Assembly (NCBI GenBank): GCA_013396635.1
Contig: WBMW01002348.1
Location: forward strand, 62,001 to 126,000
Origin: Penelope pileata
Taxonomy: Eukaryota > Chordata > Aves > Galliformes > Cracidae
DNA length: 64,000 nucleotides
Direction of reading: 5' to 3'
In this document: positions 37,306 through 49,331 of the stretch, piece after piece
Layout: each line of letters begins with the position of its first letter
Numbering within the stretch: the first letter of the stretch is position 1
Position numbers and translations under genes: made by a program
Notes under the pieces: model-generated
What the model was told of the DNA's origin: nothing
What the model saw: only the letters and a program-made list of their open reading frames with translations
Database searches by the model: none

Positions 37306-37394
37306 GCTGTAGGGAACCTGCTCTGGCAGGGGGGTTGGACTCGATGATCTCTCGAGGTCCCTTCCAACCCCTGCAATTCTGTGATTCTGTGATA
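37306..37394 (+). mobile_element. CR1 LINE, extreme 3' end
   Basis: This short, little-diverged 3' terminus reads gtagggaacctgctctggca, then ggttggactcgatgatctct, gaggtcccttccaacccctg and gattctgtgat tail repeats. It is strongly 5'-truncated (about 89 bp). Confidence 0.95.
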
Positions 37395-40300
37395 CTGATA
37401 TCAGATGTTTACTGTATGGGCTGAGTTTTTCTGATAATGAGTATATGAATTTTATGATGTTAGGAAAACAGTTATCATCTTAAAGCTCCCATCAACTTCA
37501 TTGTACTTTGTTATAACGTATATGGCCCATTTGATTTAAAACGACTTACTTTGGCTTGTCTCAAAAATTAGTTCTAATAGACAAGTCTAATCAAGTAGCT
37601 TTCAATTTTTTGATGATGAATGTAATGACAAACCTCAGTGGGCAAAGACTCTGAAATAAGAAATATCAAATTCTAGTGGCATTTTATGTACAGTTGCTAT
37701 TAAATAGCTTAAACAAGCACATTAGAACTGTTGCTGACCTAATACAATTACACAGGGCTTTACCTTGTTTTGACCTTGTTTGCATTTTGTTCTCTACGAA
37801 AAGCAATCTGTGTCCAACATCAAGCAACATGAACTAATCATTACTGTGATAAATGGATTAAGAACATGTGTTGAAAATCTAACGATCTCATTTGGCTTTG
37901 CCTCTTTCATTTAAAAATTAGTATTCTTTTATGTTAACCTCAAACCAAATTGGCAAGTAACTGTTTATGATAGCGACCAATGGAGCTTGAGTAAACTAAT
38001 GCCTGTTGTATATTGTGTTACACTCATTTTTTGTTTGTTTTCAGTAATTATAATGATCTTCAAAATAGTTTATAGATATAAGATCTATGTTCAATCTGGA
38101 TATATAAAAGAAGTTTAGCATCCATATTTAAACATGTACATATAAACAGTTTTTGTGTTTTAAAATTTAAATAACAGCATCGCATTGCCTATTATAACAG
38201 GGCTAGTCTGATTTGTTAATGACTGCCCATTGTATTTAATGCATATCGAAATTATATATGAAGAAATGCATAATTAGTCTTGCTTTACCAAGTTATGGAA
38301 AGAGTACAATCAAAGTTATTTAAAAAAAAAAAAATAAGCATTTCTGAGATCTTGATATAACCTCATTCTGCTTTGCAGACCCAAAGACGTGGGCATTTAC
38401 CTTGCATACACATGCTTTGCAGAAGAAATTGTAGCAGCTTGTGTATGCTTTCAGCTCTGTGAGCTGTTATAGCCAGTTGTCTGTTGGGTTATGCTCCTAA
38501 ATGCTCTGTAGCATCAGAGTTGGATTTTTTGTTTGTTTGTATTTTGTGTGTGTGTGCTTCTGTCACCTTATGCAAACACAGATTTCCCTTGGACCTATCA
38601 AAGTGGAATGTGTATTGAGGAAGGAATATCCTGGCAATTCCAAGAGATTTAAAAAAACTATCAGCGCTGCACCTACTTTAGAGAGCTATTCACAAGATAC
38701 TGATTCTGCGTTTCATCTTTCCCACAGGCTGCATCTCAGATGCTTCCCAAACTTAGTGAGTGCAGCTGCACTTCTAAAAAGTGGGGAAAAAATAGGTAAG
38801 AGAGGGAGGAACTGAGAGGAAAAGGCAACAGGGAACAAGTTGTGTGCTCAGATGAAATAAAACAGAAAATAGAGAGTCAGTGAGAGGGAGAAATAACTCT
38901 TCCATATGGCAGGCTCAGCAGGCAGGAGGGGTCCTGCAGCTTCACTGCTGAATTGGTGTGAAGAAATTGAGTGGGAACTCCTAGATTAATAGGGTGAGTG
39001 TAGGAAAAACAGTCTGCGTGGTGGGCTGGATAAAGCTTTTCAGAGAACTCTAGATCACCCAAGGCACTTGGGGAAAAAAAAAAACACTAAAATTAGAGTC
39101 TTTAGATGCCTCAGGCACTTAAAAATTCAGGCCACTTATTTCTGAGGTGCTTATTGATGAGCAACTCCCCCAAAAGAGGAAAAGATGGTATCTGCATCTT
39201 CAGCACTCTGAGAAGTGGGCTGGAATATTATGCAACATAGTATTTTATGGGTAGCTGATGTCAAAGCAATAAGACTGTACCAGCCTACTGCCCTGTTCAG
39301 GCTACAACTAGCTCTTCCTAGCTGGTTTGCAGTTAGTGCAGGTGCAGCACTGCTGTCTGGCTTGTAGGACCCTCCAAGAGGTGTCTTCATGGTGTGATGC
39401 CTCAGGATATGTTTAACAGCTTATTAAAGCAACTTAAGTATCTAATTTTGTTGTGCTGTAAAGACATACAGTGGAGGTGTATTCTCTGGTTCCTGTTTAG
39501 CCATGGAAGTTGTGGTGTCTAGTGTTTACCTGTCTGCCTACTAACCCTGGTCTTGAAGATGTAAAAGGCCTCCTTTTATTCTGTTGGCTATTGAAGTAAA
39601 ACTGCAACACTGGTATAAAGTATTTAAAATGGTTGCGCAAAAATAGTTTCCTGATTCCAGGAGTTAGTCAAAAGAAATAGTGAAGCAGAACAGTAGTTCA
39701 TACTAGAAAATGTTAGAGTACGATGTTGGGTCTGGAGAGAGAGGAGAAATGAAGCAATTTTTTTCAGAATATTCTGTATCTTATAAAAGCTTTAATGCAA
39801 ATATTGACAGACAGATATCTGCTAGCACCCCTTATTTCATGTAGAGGATAACTATCAACTATATCAGGAGGCATATTTTGTTGGCATAGCCTCTGTCTCC
39901 AATACAAAGAATTGCTGCTGTAACTACAAGCAGTAGTTCAGACAGAATGCAGGCAAATGTATTTATGCACATAATATACAGCATGCAGATACCTGTGAAG
40001 CCCTAATTGCCAGGGTTCTCTTTGCTCCAGTTGTTCAATTTTAAAAATTTATTTCATGTTCCACTTGAAAAAGCCAACCTCTCCAACCTCTCTTGCAAAC
40101 GAGATGAGCAGAAATCTTAATGAAGAAATATTTTTGCTAGTTTGACGTGACATTACTATTGCTCTACACTGCCACACGTGTGTATTTATTTCTTGAAGGT
40201 GGACATGTTATCTATTCAGAACAGTAGAATTACGTTGACAATAAAATCAGTGTGGAAAAGAAATGAATGTTTTGGAATAACCAAATCTGAATAAACGTGT

Positions 40301-43145
40301 TAATTGACTAAGTTTCCCAAACAGACCAATACTAGCTAATGCTGAAGTGCTAAACAGGAAAAGGCAAGAATTTCTTTTGATCTCCCACTCTTGTGTGTAA
40401 GAGACAATGTTTCAGTGGGCAGTCACTTCAATTTTAGTTGGAATTAGTTTAGTCACTGCTACTATTTTAGTAGTTCAAAATGTATTGTTGTTAAAAGAAG
40501 ATGCATCCAAATAACTTAATGGCCCATAAGTGTAAGTAATGAATTGTCACAGGTGTTATTATTAATGCAAAAAAAAGTATAATTGGGAGTTTATAGAGTG
40601 AGTCTATAATAGAGAACATTTTATGGGGGAACCTAAAACAAAATCTTTTTCAACCAATTAATAGTTCCTCCTGTTAGGAAAGGGGGAACTAGGTGAGAAC
40701 TGATCAGCTACTATTTATTAAATACAAGTATGATATCTCACTCTTGTGCTGTATGCTTTAGATTGAGTCCATTTAGGTCATGACATCTATAATGATTTGG
40801 AAGCATAAATAAATATCATATTGGCTACATGTGCAGTACATCCACTTTCATTGTGTTTACATACATTCCAACCTGCTTCTATAACGTTTTTATTTGCCTT
40901 AAAATATATCAGAGCAAACAGATTATGTGAGTTTATCCATATTTATAGCATTATTTACTGAATTTATACTGTGTCACACTATATGCTTGATATAAGATTG
41001 TTTGTTACACAGGATTAGTACGTGATGTGCCTGGACTAACTTCAGTTAGAGTGGTGATTTCATATCCCGTTTTGTATGGTGAACCTTCGTCACCATGAAA
41101 CCCAGCCATGTTGGAGAGCCTTAGACCATTGGTGAGACATCACAATGAGTCTGTTATTGGATTCAGAACTGGAGGAGAAAATTGCTCCACAACTCAGCTG
41201 AGAATCTTATGGGGTTTATCTCTTGGGACTACTTGCTATTGCAGTCAGGGCATAACAATGAAATTAGGTGGATTCCTCTTGCCTTTTCCTCAAAAATAAA
41301 CGTAAGCCTTCTTTGGAGGGCGGACTTTGTGACTGTTTTTTTTTTTTTGCTCAATTTCCTTTTTGCTCTTCGATCTTATTCAGGACTTTCTAGAAACACT
41401 TTATTCCTTTTGTGGGATTTGGTCTGATAATAATTCATGCATTTACTGCAGGGAGGTTTTCCTGCAAAGAATACTCCACTTTCCAAACATGTATTTGAAA
41501 ATTTCTTATTATTGTTTAGAAGTTGAATGTATTTTCTTCTCCTCTTCTGCAGAATTGAATGTGATTCTCTTCTGTTGCAGCCTCCAAATGTCTGTTTTTT
41601 CCTCCTGCTCACACAATTACCTTTCTTTTTTCTTACTAATACTAGCAAAGCATGATACATAGGTATATCAGAATTTGTAAAATAAGTGTTGGAGTTTGGT
41701 GCAGTTTGAAGTTTGGTGTTGTAAATTTGGGCTATGTCCTCTTGCTTACAGAGGAGGACAGATGGGAGATGAAGCTTCCAACTTTCTCTCAGAGGATCCA
41801 GATGCAGTTTGCATGCATTTGCATAGTCTGACACTGTCCCGTTCAATGTGCTAGCAAATTCCTTATCGAACAATCACAGCTTTTTGAGGAACATCATTCT
41901 GACTGCTTCCTTTCAAACACGGTCTCAGAAACTTTTAGGAGAAGAGGCCACTTGTCAAACACTTCATTATCTGTTTGTGAGTGGTAAGGAAAGGGAAATA
42001 ATTAGTGCAAGGTGTGGCTAGGAAGGAAAGTGGCTTTCATAGCAACAGTAACTATGCAAAGCTCTTACTCGTTCACCTTTTATGAAGTTTTATTAGTGAT
42101 TCAGATCACATAGCTACTTGGGATGAACAAGCAAGCATTTGTTCACATCTTTGTTTTTCTCCCTCTTCCTTTTTTATTTTTTATTTAAAATTTGGAGCCA
42201 TTAGTAGCCAGGTTTTAATATTGTATCCTCCTTTTGTCCTTTACAGATACTTTGTGTATCTTTTGAATATGATTGAGTTATAGGGACAGCATCCACCAGA
42301 AAAGTGATGCTCATTAATGTCCTTTCATCTCAGCATGCCTTGTTTCTTAGCATCCTGATTTTGTTTTTAATCATATAGATGGCTATCATATCATCTGCTA
42401 AATCATTTTGAGCAAGATGTATTTCAAGATCTTATAATTTGTCTGCTTAACATCAGGACAAAGTGATATCGTTTGTTTTATAGACTCAGCTACTCAACTC
42501 ACAGCATCAACAAATACTACATCCTCTTAGCATACTGAAATGTGAACCTCTGGGGAAGAAAAATTCAGAAAGATTGGCTGGACATGTGAACCTGGCCTGA
42601 TACAGAGTGATTCACCTTCAGTCTTTCTCTCACTGGTGCCTTTTATGTAAGGGAAAAATGACTGAAGAAATGACTTGATTTCTTACACCTCAAATGTGCC
42701 TTGAGCGCCAGTCATTTGGGTATTGTGAAATAGTGGAGTCATCCTTCTAGCAGTAGAAGAATGAACAAGAAAAATGTGGACTCACGGCTGAAAGAGCTGG
42801 GTGATTTAGTGATAGTAGATGCAGATAAGACTTAGGCTGAGAGTGTTCTCCTTAACCAAGTATAAGAGCCCAAATGTTGCAGTCTTGAGCATGGACTGCT
42901 AAGCTAAATTAATTTCCAGTTATTTTATCTATTAAACTAGGAGAAGAGGAAATATAATCACACCAAAGCATCTATTTTGATTGTTAATATTTTATTCATA
43001 CTGAAATAAAATGTGAGGTTCCTACACAGCTTGATAATCCTATATAGCTAAAAATGCATTGCAACTGGTTATAAAAACCTTTTTTTAATTAAAAATAAAA
43101 AGTTTTAAGTAGCTTAACTAACTACTTGTTCTTTAAATTCCTCAT

Positions 43146-43178
<33 letters not shown>

Positions 43179-44812
43179 CTGCTTCTAATTCTTAGTCGTA
43201 AAATATCACAGAAGTCCAGCTAGTGCAAAAGGAGCCAGATACTTCTGTTTTAGGGGTAATTTCTGTTTTCATTGTTAGCATTATGAAAGCTGTGATTTCT
43301 GGGTAACAATCAGAGGCTCAAAATTATTGATAATGTCACATGTCTTGGCAACTTTTTTATTTATTCACTTAAATATTCTTTACATCCATAAAAAGGTCTG
43401 GAGGGTTGGGGGGGAAGATATTTTGAGTGAACCAAGGCACAAATACTGCAGCTAATCACAGTTTGGAGGTGATTTCCCTTCACTCTGAAACTAACACTGA
43501 GGTGGCAAAGCCAGTGAGTTGCCTTCCTTACGATGTCCCTGTGAGCGTGAATGCTAAGATTGAAGTCTGACATTGCTCATTCTAGGACAACAGCAGTGAA
43601 GCAGAGGTTGGCTTGGAGTAAAGTGACTGAGTGGCCAATTCCAGCTGATGCTGTGAGTCAGTAACCCCTGCCAGCCTCCCCTCCTGCCTGGTCCTTGTTG
43701 CAGGAGGCACAGCTTATCTCTGTTTCCTGGGGCAGCATCTTGAGTACTGCGGTTGGGTGGCTGGAGCTGATGAGGCTTCTCCTTCCCTGCAGGAGGTGGC
43801 TTCCTCTGGAGTCTGGCAGTGATCTAACTCCAGCCATTGTACTGCACTGGGACAGGCGCTAACCACTGGCAGATCTTTCTGGGGCCTGAACATAATGATG
43901 TCCCAAATACCCCTAAGCACGTACTAGACTTCAGACAAGCTGTTTGTAAAGTTTCCTCCTCTGCTGTGGTTTTTCTTTTTTTTTTTTCCAACTGATTTTT
44001 GCCCTTTTCTGGCTTCAAGCTTTCTCTTCAGATTGCTAGATAAATCAGAATGAGATGCAGTTTTCAAGAGACAGAGCTGCTTGATTAGGTTCATCTCCAG
44101 GGCAGATTGCTATGAAGTTCCTTCTGGATTTTAAGAAACTGGCTTGTTTTTATGCTTTTCCCACCCCCAGAATCCCATGGGAACTGAGTGTTGTTGCCAA
44201 ACCTTGATTTTTATCTTGAGCTATGAAGAACAGTTGGATGTTATCATGGAGTTATTGCACTGTTGAGTGTTCCTCAATTGCAGAGCATGAGTATGCACAT
44301 AAGAGTGTGTAAAGACTTTAGAAGCATAAAACACTGAACAATGAAAGAAGTCTTTTTATAAATTTAGATACTAATTGGCCAGATATGTTCATGGAAACTA
44401 AATAGTAGCAGCAGCCCACTATATTTCTGGTGAATCTCAGTAATTATTATGCTTGAAAGATTCTCTTATTCTTTTAATTTACAGAAGATAGAATGACTGT
44501 CTCTTTCCTAAGCCAGACAAAAAGTGGCAAGCGTGATTTGTTCAACAAGTTGTTGATTTGCAGTTTCTCAGCCACCTTAGCTGAACATTTGCTTAACAAC
44601 ATGTGACCACTTGGGTATGTTATTAGATGCTTTTGTGATCTACCTACAGTTTAAATTATATTGTTCGCTTTTCATTTGTGTGCAAGACAGTGCTGAGACT
44701 GGTTGTTCGGTAGTTTGCCAAGATACTGATATTTCTGCTCTGTATAAGTCTGAGAGAAAATACATCCTGTGTATGCTTATTTTTGAAAACATACTGTTTA
44801 AGTGTTCTAGAA
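37395..44812. other. Unique non-coding DNA
   Basis: AT-rich DNA with no transposon or supported exon. It has A runs at about 38321-38333 and 39076-39085, and T runs near 41336-41349. The frames at 41363-41662 and 41376-41873 overlap on opposite strands and have no recognisable domain. Confidence 0.5.
43150..43176 (+). repeat. Poly(A) homopolymer, 27 nt
   Basis: Twenty-seven A in a row with AT-rich flanks. No LINE or processed-pseudogene body is recognisable upstream, so this is a plain homopolymer, likely length-variable. Confidence 0.95.
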
Positions 44813-44981
44813 TAATCGAATCATAGAATTCCCTGAGTTGGAAGGGACCCACAGGGACCACTGAGTCCATCTCTGGGCTCCACATAGGACCACCCAAATT
44901 TCAAACCATTTTTCTGAAAGCATTGTCCAAACGCTTTTTAAACTCCAGCAGGCTTGATGCTGTGACTGCTGCCCTGGGGAG
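44813..44981 (-). mobile_element. CR1 LINE, 3'-end fragment
   Basis: The plus view begins aatcgaatcatagaattccc, then tgagttggaagggacccaca, gcattgtccaaacgcttttt and gctgtgactgctgccctggg. This is the reversed 3' UTR and ORF2 end of a CR1 subfamily distinct from the ctccagaggtccc type elsewhere in the window. It is truncated at the 5' end. Confidence 0.93.
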
Positions 44982-45511
44982 TACTAATATTTTTGTACTA
45001 AGACAATTAAACAATGTTTGAAGAATTGTCTTGTTGTCTAACTATCATAAGTTCATTCTTGAAATTAAATGATTTTTTTTATTTGGTTTTATTTGAGAAC
45101 AAGAAAATTTTGTTTTAGTGAAACATGAGGCACTGACTGGTCACAAGTCAAGACTTTCAGACATAGCTGCTGAAGTTAACCATTAGCTGGGTATTGAGCA
45201 TAGCTGCTCTCAGAGAGAAACTGGCACCATGGTGAATCCTGAGAAAAAACTGATTGCCGTCACTGAGCTGACAAACAGCAATCTGGTGATGTGGCCCAAA
45301 CTCAGCTGTAGTGGAAGATGAATCCCGGTGGGGTAGCAACTCCATAATCCCCAGCTGAGTTTGATTTGATAGCTTTTTTTGTAAAGCAGAACAACTTTCT
45401 CAGTCTGGCTGGCATTGACCTAAACCTGCATTGATTAGTTGTGTGTTTTCTTTAAGACTAAATACATAAATTCTGAACGTGTCGGATAGAAGAGGTTATA
45501 GTAACAGTTGT

Positions 45512-45544
45512 AAAAAAAACCAAAAAACAACAACAACAAAAAAC
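45512..45544 (+). repeat. A-rich / (CAA)n simple repeat
   Basis: A run of eight A leads into ccaaaaaacaacaacaacaa and more A. A low-complexity stretch. Confidence 0.9.
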
Positions 45545-47022
45545 AGATTTAATTGTCTATTAGAAAATAAACCAAGCCAGGTGAGATGAGGACTTTGGCC
45601 TTTTTTCACATACTTCTTTTCTCTTTAAGGCTTATGGATGGGATTCCAACTCAAGCAAGAGTATAAGAATTAAGATAGACAACATGAGAAGGGCTCACCT
45701 CACAGCTCACTGCTGTCTCTTGAAATAGAAGGTTATGTTTTTTCATGACAATGTTGTTCTGAAAGACTTGCCAGTGAATTCAGAGTTCTTATTACTAAGG
45801 AGGCATTACTTTTGGAGCAGTCCATTTTATTATGTAAATTAATACACTGCCTCTGAGCACTGGAAAATAAGAGGTGCACATCATGGTGTTTTTGTGGTTT
45901 GTTTTTTAAGTGAAACATACAGATTATTCTACCATTGCTAAAGGAAACAGTGAAAAAGTATTATTTCAATTTATCGGACAGATTGTGAGATTTGCAATGA
46001 TTCTTGTATTCTGCAATTATATTCCATGATCTTCATGCTCATCTGCTCGATGATCTGTTTTCATCTGAAAGAAATTCCCTTAAAACTGTCTGTAGTGATA
46101 CTGCAGCTTTCTGCTGATACTTATCCCACTGAAACCTCCTCCTTGGTCTTCAGTTGCCTTGTTAGTTGGTTGCTTATGGCAGAAGAATCAGAAACGTGAA
46201 ATGCCTGTGCAAATTGCTATTACTTGTACCAACACCAGCCCTGGGATGTAACATACATGTGTGTTCTTCCCCAAATGTCAAGGCAACAACATGCCATCTG
46301 GGGAGGGCAGCTGTATTCCGAAGCCCAAAGTGAAAACCAGTGTCTGGGACAATTGGCCTCCATCCTCAGCCTCCCTGCAGAAGCCCCATGTAACCCCAGG
46401 GTAACATCAGCACTATTTGGATTGCCAAGAGCTGCACACTGAAAACAGAAAATGAGAAGATTGTGTAACAGTGCCACCAGGTGATAGCACAAATGTGGGA
46501 TTTGCTGACAGAGTAATTCTGCTGAGCAGCTGTTTGCAGACTGACTCTGCAATAAAATATAAAACATGATTTTCTTCCCTAGGCTGGTAGATTTTTGGAA
46601 AAAGCTAGCTTACATTTGATATAAGATCCATAGTAGACATAGTTCATATGTATGGGGGTTTTGTTGATTTTCTGAAGGGAAAGAGGGAGTTGCTTTGGGG
46701 ATTCTTTGCAATTTTTGTGGTTTTGGGGAGACATGTTCAGGTTATGGCAGAAGGATCCATCTTTCTGAGCTTATTTACTTCTGGTATAGTACAGATGAGA
46801 GAATAGTCAGAACAATATTCCAATGAATATCAGTCAAATGTTATTTATGTGAAACCCCAATGTATGAATTGTCATTGATGCCAGTTTGAATCTAGCTTAT
46901 TTAGCATCAAGCAATGTTATTTAGAAGCACTTTTAATTTATATGTGACATTAATGATGATTCTGCTGGGGTGATTTATGTAGAAAAGCTTCCTGGAATGT
47001 GTTCCCGTCCTAGTGGGAAAAG

Positions 47023-47052
47023 CCATATAAAAATAAAATAAAAATAAAAAGA
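47023..47052 (+). repeat. (AAAAT)n simple repeat
   Basis: Units of aaaat/aaaaat repeat about five times after ccatat. Confidence 0.85.
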
Positions 47053-47135
47053 TTTTAGCAACTCTAAGGAGTTCTGCTAAGACCGGAGATGTATCAATAT
47101 AATGGGAAAGCTGCTGTTTTGCAGCTTACCATCAC

Positions 47136-47169
47136 AAAAAAAAAAGAAAAGAAAAGAAAAAAAAAAAAA
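47136..47169 (+). repeat. (AAAAG)n / poly(A) simple repeat
   Basis: Ten A, three gaaaa units and a further A run. Confidence 0.9.
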
Positions 47170-48941
47170 GCAGAAGTCCATTACAACACAGCAAAATCAG
47201 GAAGCTCTAATAAAGGTAATGCAGAATGATTAAGGATTTAAAATCATTTCCTCTTTCAGTATATTCATGTTTGTTAATAAAAACTGAGTCTTCAGTTAAA
47301 GTATAATTGGAATTCATTGCTTGAAGCAACCTGCCCCAAATGCATGTCCTACTCAAGGAAATGCTGTGAGTTGCTGAATTAATGGCAAGAGGGGAACTAA
47401 CAAATTTTCTGTTTAATTCGTGTGTGCCCTTTGGCAGAGCTTGTGCTTTGATAGAGCGTAGGGATATAAAGAAACAGAAAAACTGCTCCCACTCCTGGAA
47501 GTTACTTTTCTTTTTCAGAAGAGAGAGGGAAGAAGGTATTGTGGATTTTTTTGACCAGCTTTAAATTCACAGAAAACAACTGATGGAGAATTGCACTTTC
47601 TTTGTGTAAGCTTCTATAGCGTATAATTCCTGCTATGTATCTTTAGGTTTGTGAGAATCCTTACCTGTCATTTTATTCCCTGTAAATTTTGGAGCAGAAC
47701 CTTATTCACCTGAAAACCCAACTGTTTAGGGAACATAACCAAGATAAAGAAATTCTAAAAGTTATTGCTTCTCTTAGTAATCACAACTTGATAGGAGCAG
47801 AATTTGTAAACTGCTGTAGTATTTGTTGGCTAGGTAGAAGATTAAATATACTTTTATCGTGTCGCATCTGTGTGACTTAGTCAAATCCTTCTTGGTCTGT
47901 TTAAGCCATAACACAGCACGCAGTTGTAATCCCGCAGCCTTCGGTAGTGCACCAACAGGTTCAGCTCAGAACTGTTCAATAGAGAACATTTCTCTTCTTC
48001 TCAGTATAATTGAAAATTTTGTTTCAGAAGACTTTGTTTCACTGGTACAAGCAGAATGAAACAATTTGCCACCACGTTTCTTACCAGAATCCAACCTAAA
48101 TGTCTGTTCAAATCAGTAACTTCATTTCATTTCTTTGGAAACTAAGTGCCTGTCTTCCAGGTCAGTAATGCTCTAAGTTTTTCATTGAAATACACTTAAA
48201 TTCCTGTTCAAGTAAACCAGACTACTCTCTTGAAGTTCAAATTCAGTCACTGTGACCATGGGCTGAAATAAATAGGTTGCTTTCTTCTGTTGTTTGAATG
48301 CTGTTTTTATAATACCGACAGTGCCAGTAGATAAATTAGTCACTTTGCAAGGCAGGTTGTCTGCTTGACTATTTTACAGTATTCCTTTTTCCTGGTTCCA
48401 ACTAATATTTCTGATTTTACTATTTGTGAATAATTATATAGATATGTGAGGGCAGACTGTCCTAATCTGAGAAGTAAAATTTCATGATTAATGATATTGC
48501 TGGCAGTCTGTTAGTTTATACTGACTGGAAATCCTAGCAGATGTTACTGGAGTTGGGAAGCAACCACACCAGTTTCAGAGGTCTCACAACAGCTCTGTCA
48601 CTGGCTAGGATAGTTTCTTAGTGCATGTGGAATTAATAAAAATTATGTATGGCACCAATCCAGTTATCAGTTTCTCAATGGCGGGTGATTTAAAAGTTTT
48701 TCAAGGGCAACAGATACATACTGCCACTGTTCTGGGAAAGAGTGGGTAGTTAGTGCTGTTCCACATCCTGCAGGGAAATTAGCTGTTACCCTCTTCAAAA
48801 TAGCAATGCCTGCAGATCTGATTATCAAATTAGATTAAATGTCTTCCACTAAGCCATGCAGAATTTGGAAACACAGATAACTTAAAAACAAGTGAGCTTT
48901 ACAAAACTTAGTGCAGTCACATCTGCATTTACAGTGAAAAA

Positions 48942-49331
48942 AATCACAGAATTACAGAATTGTAGGGGTTGGTAGGGACCACTGGAGATCATCCAGTTCA
49001 GCCCCCCTGCCAGAGCAGGTTCCCTAGTGCAGGTCGCACAGGTAGGCGTCCAGGCGGGTCTTGAATATCTCCAGGGAAGGAGACTCCACAACCTCCCTGG
49101 GCAGCCTGTGCCGGTGCTCTGTCACCCACACCGTGAAGAAGTTCTTCCACATATTGGTGCGGAACTTCCTATGCTCCAGTTTGTAGCTATTTCCCCTTGC
49201 CCTGTCCCCACACACCACTGAAAAGAGGCTGGCCACGTCCCTTTGCCTCCTGCACTTTAGATATTTATAGACATTAATAAGATCCCCTCTCAGCCTTCTT
49301 TTCTCAAGGCTGAACAGACCCAGTTCACCCA
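48942..49331 (-). mobile_element. CR1 LINE, young 5'-truncated copy with intact ORF2 C-terminus
   Basis: The plus view begins aatcacagaattacagaatt and ggggttggtagggaccactg. On the minus strand an uninterrupted frame (LGELGLFSLEKRRLRGDLIN, then TEHRHRLPREVVESPSLEIF, ending YLCDLH and a stop at 49024) is the C-terminal part of CR1 ORF2. The open frame and good match to family landmarks suggest a comparatively recent insertion. The 14 or so residues the frame adds upstream of LGELGLF are host sequence. Confidence 0.96.

Larger units (their letters stand above)
44982..48941. other. Unique non-coding DNA
   Basis: No transposon or exon recognised apart from the simple repeats listed separately. 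The frame at 46220-46567 (minus) has no domain. Confidence 0.5.

Noticed and set aside
38389..38475. Acceptor-like gctttgcag followed by a short open frame
   Set aside because: The frames close within 20-30 codons without a good donor, and the peptide has no family resemblance.
43150..43176. 27-nt poly(A) as the tail of a processed pseudogene
   Set aside because: No exon-like or gene-like sequence upstream and no flanking duplication that I could see.
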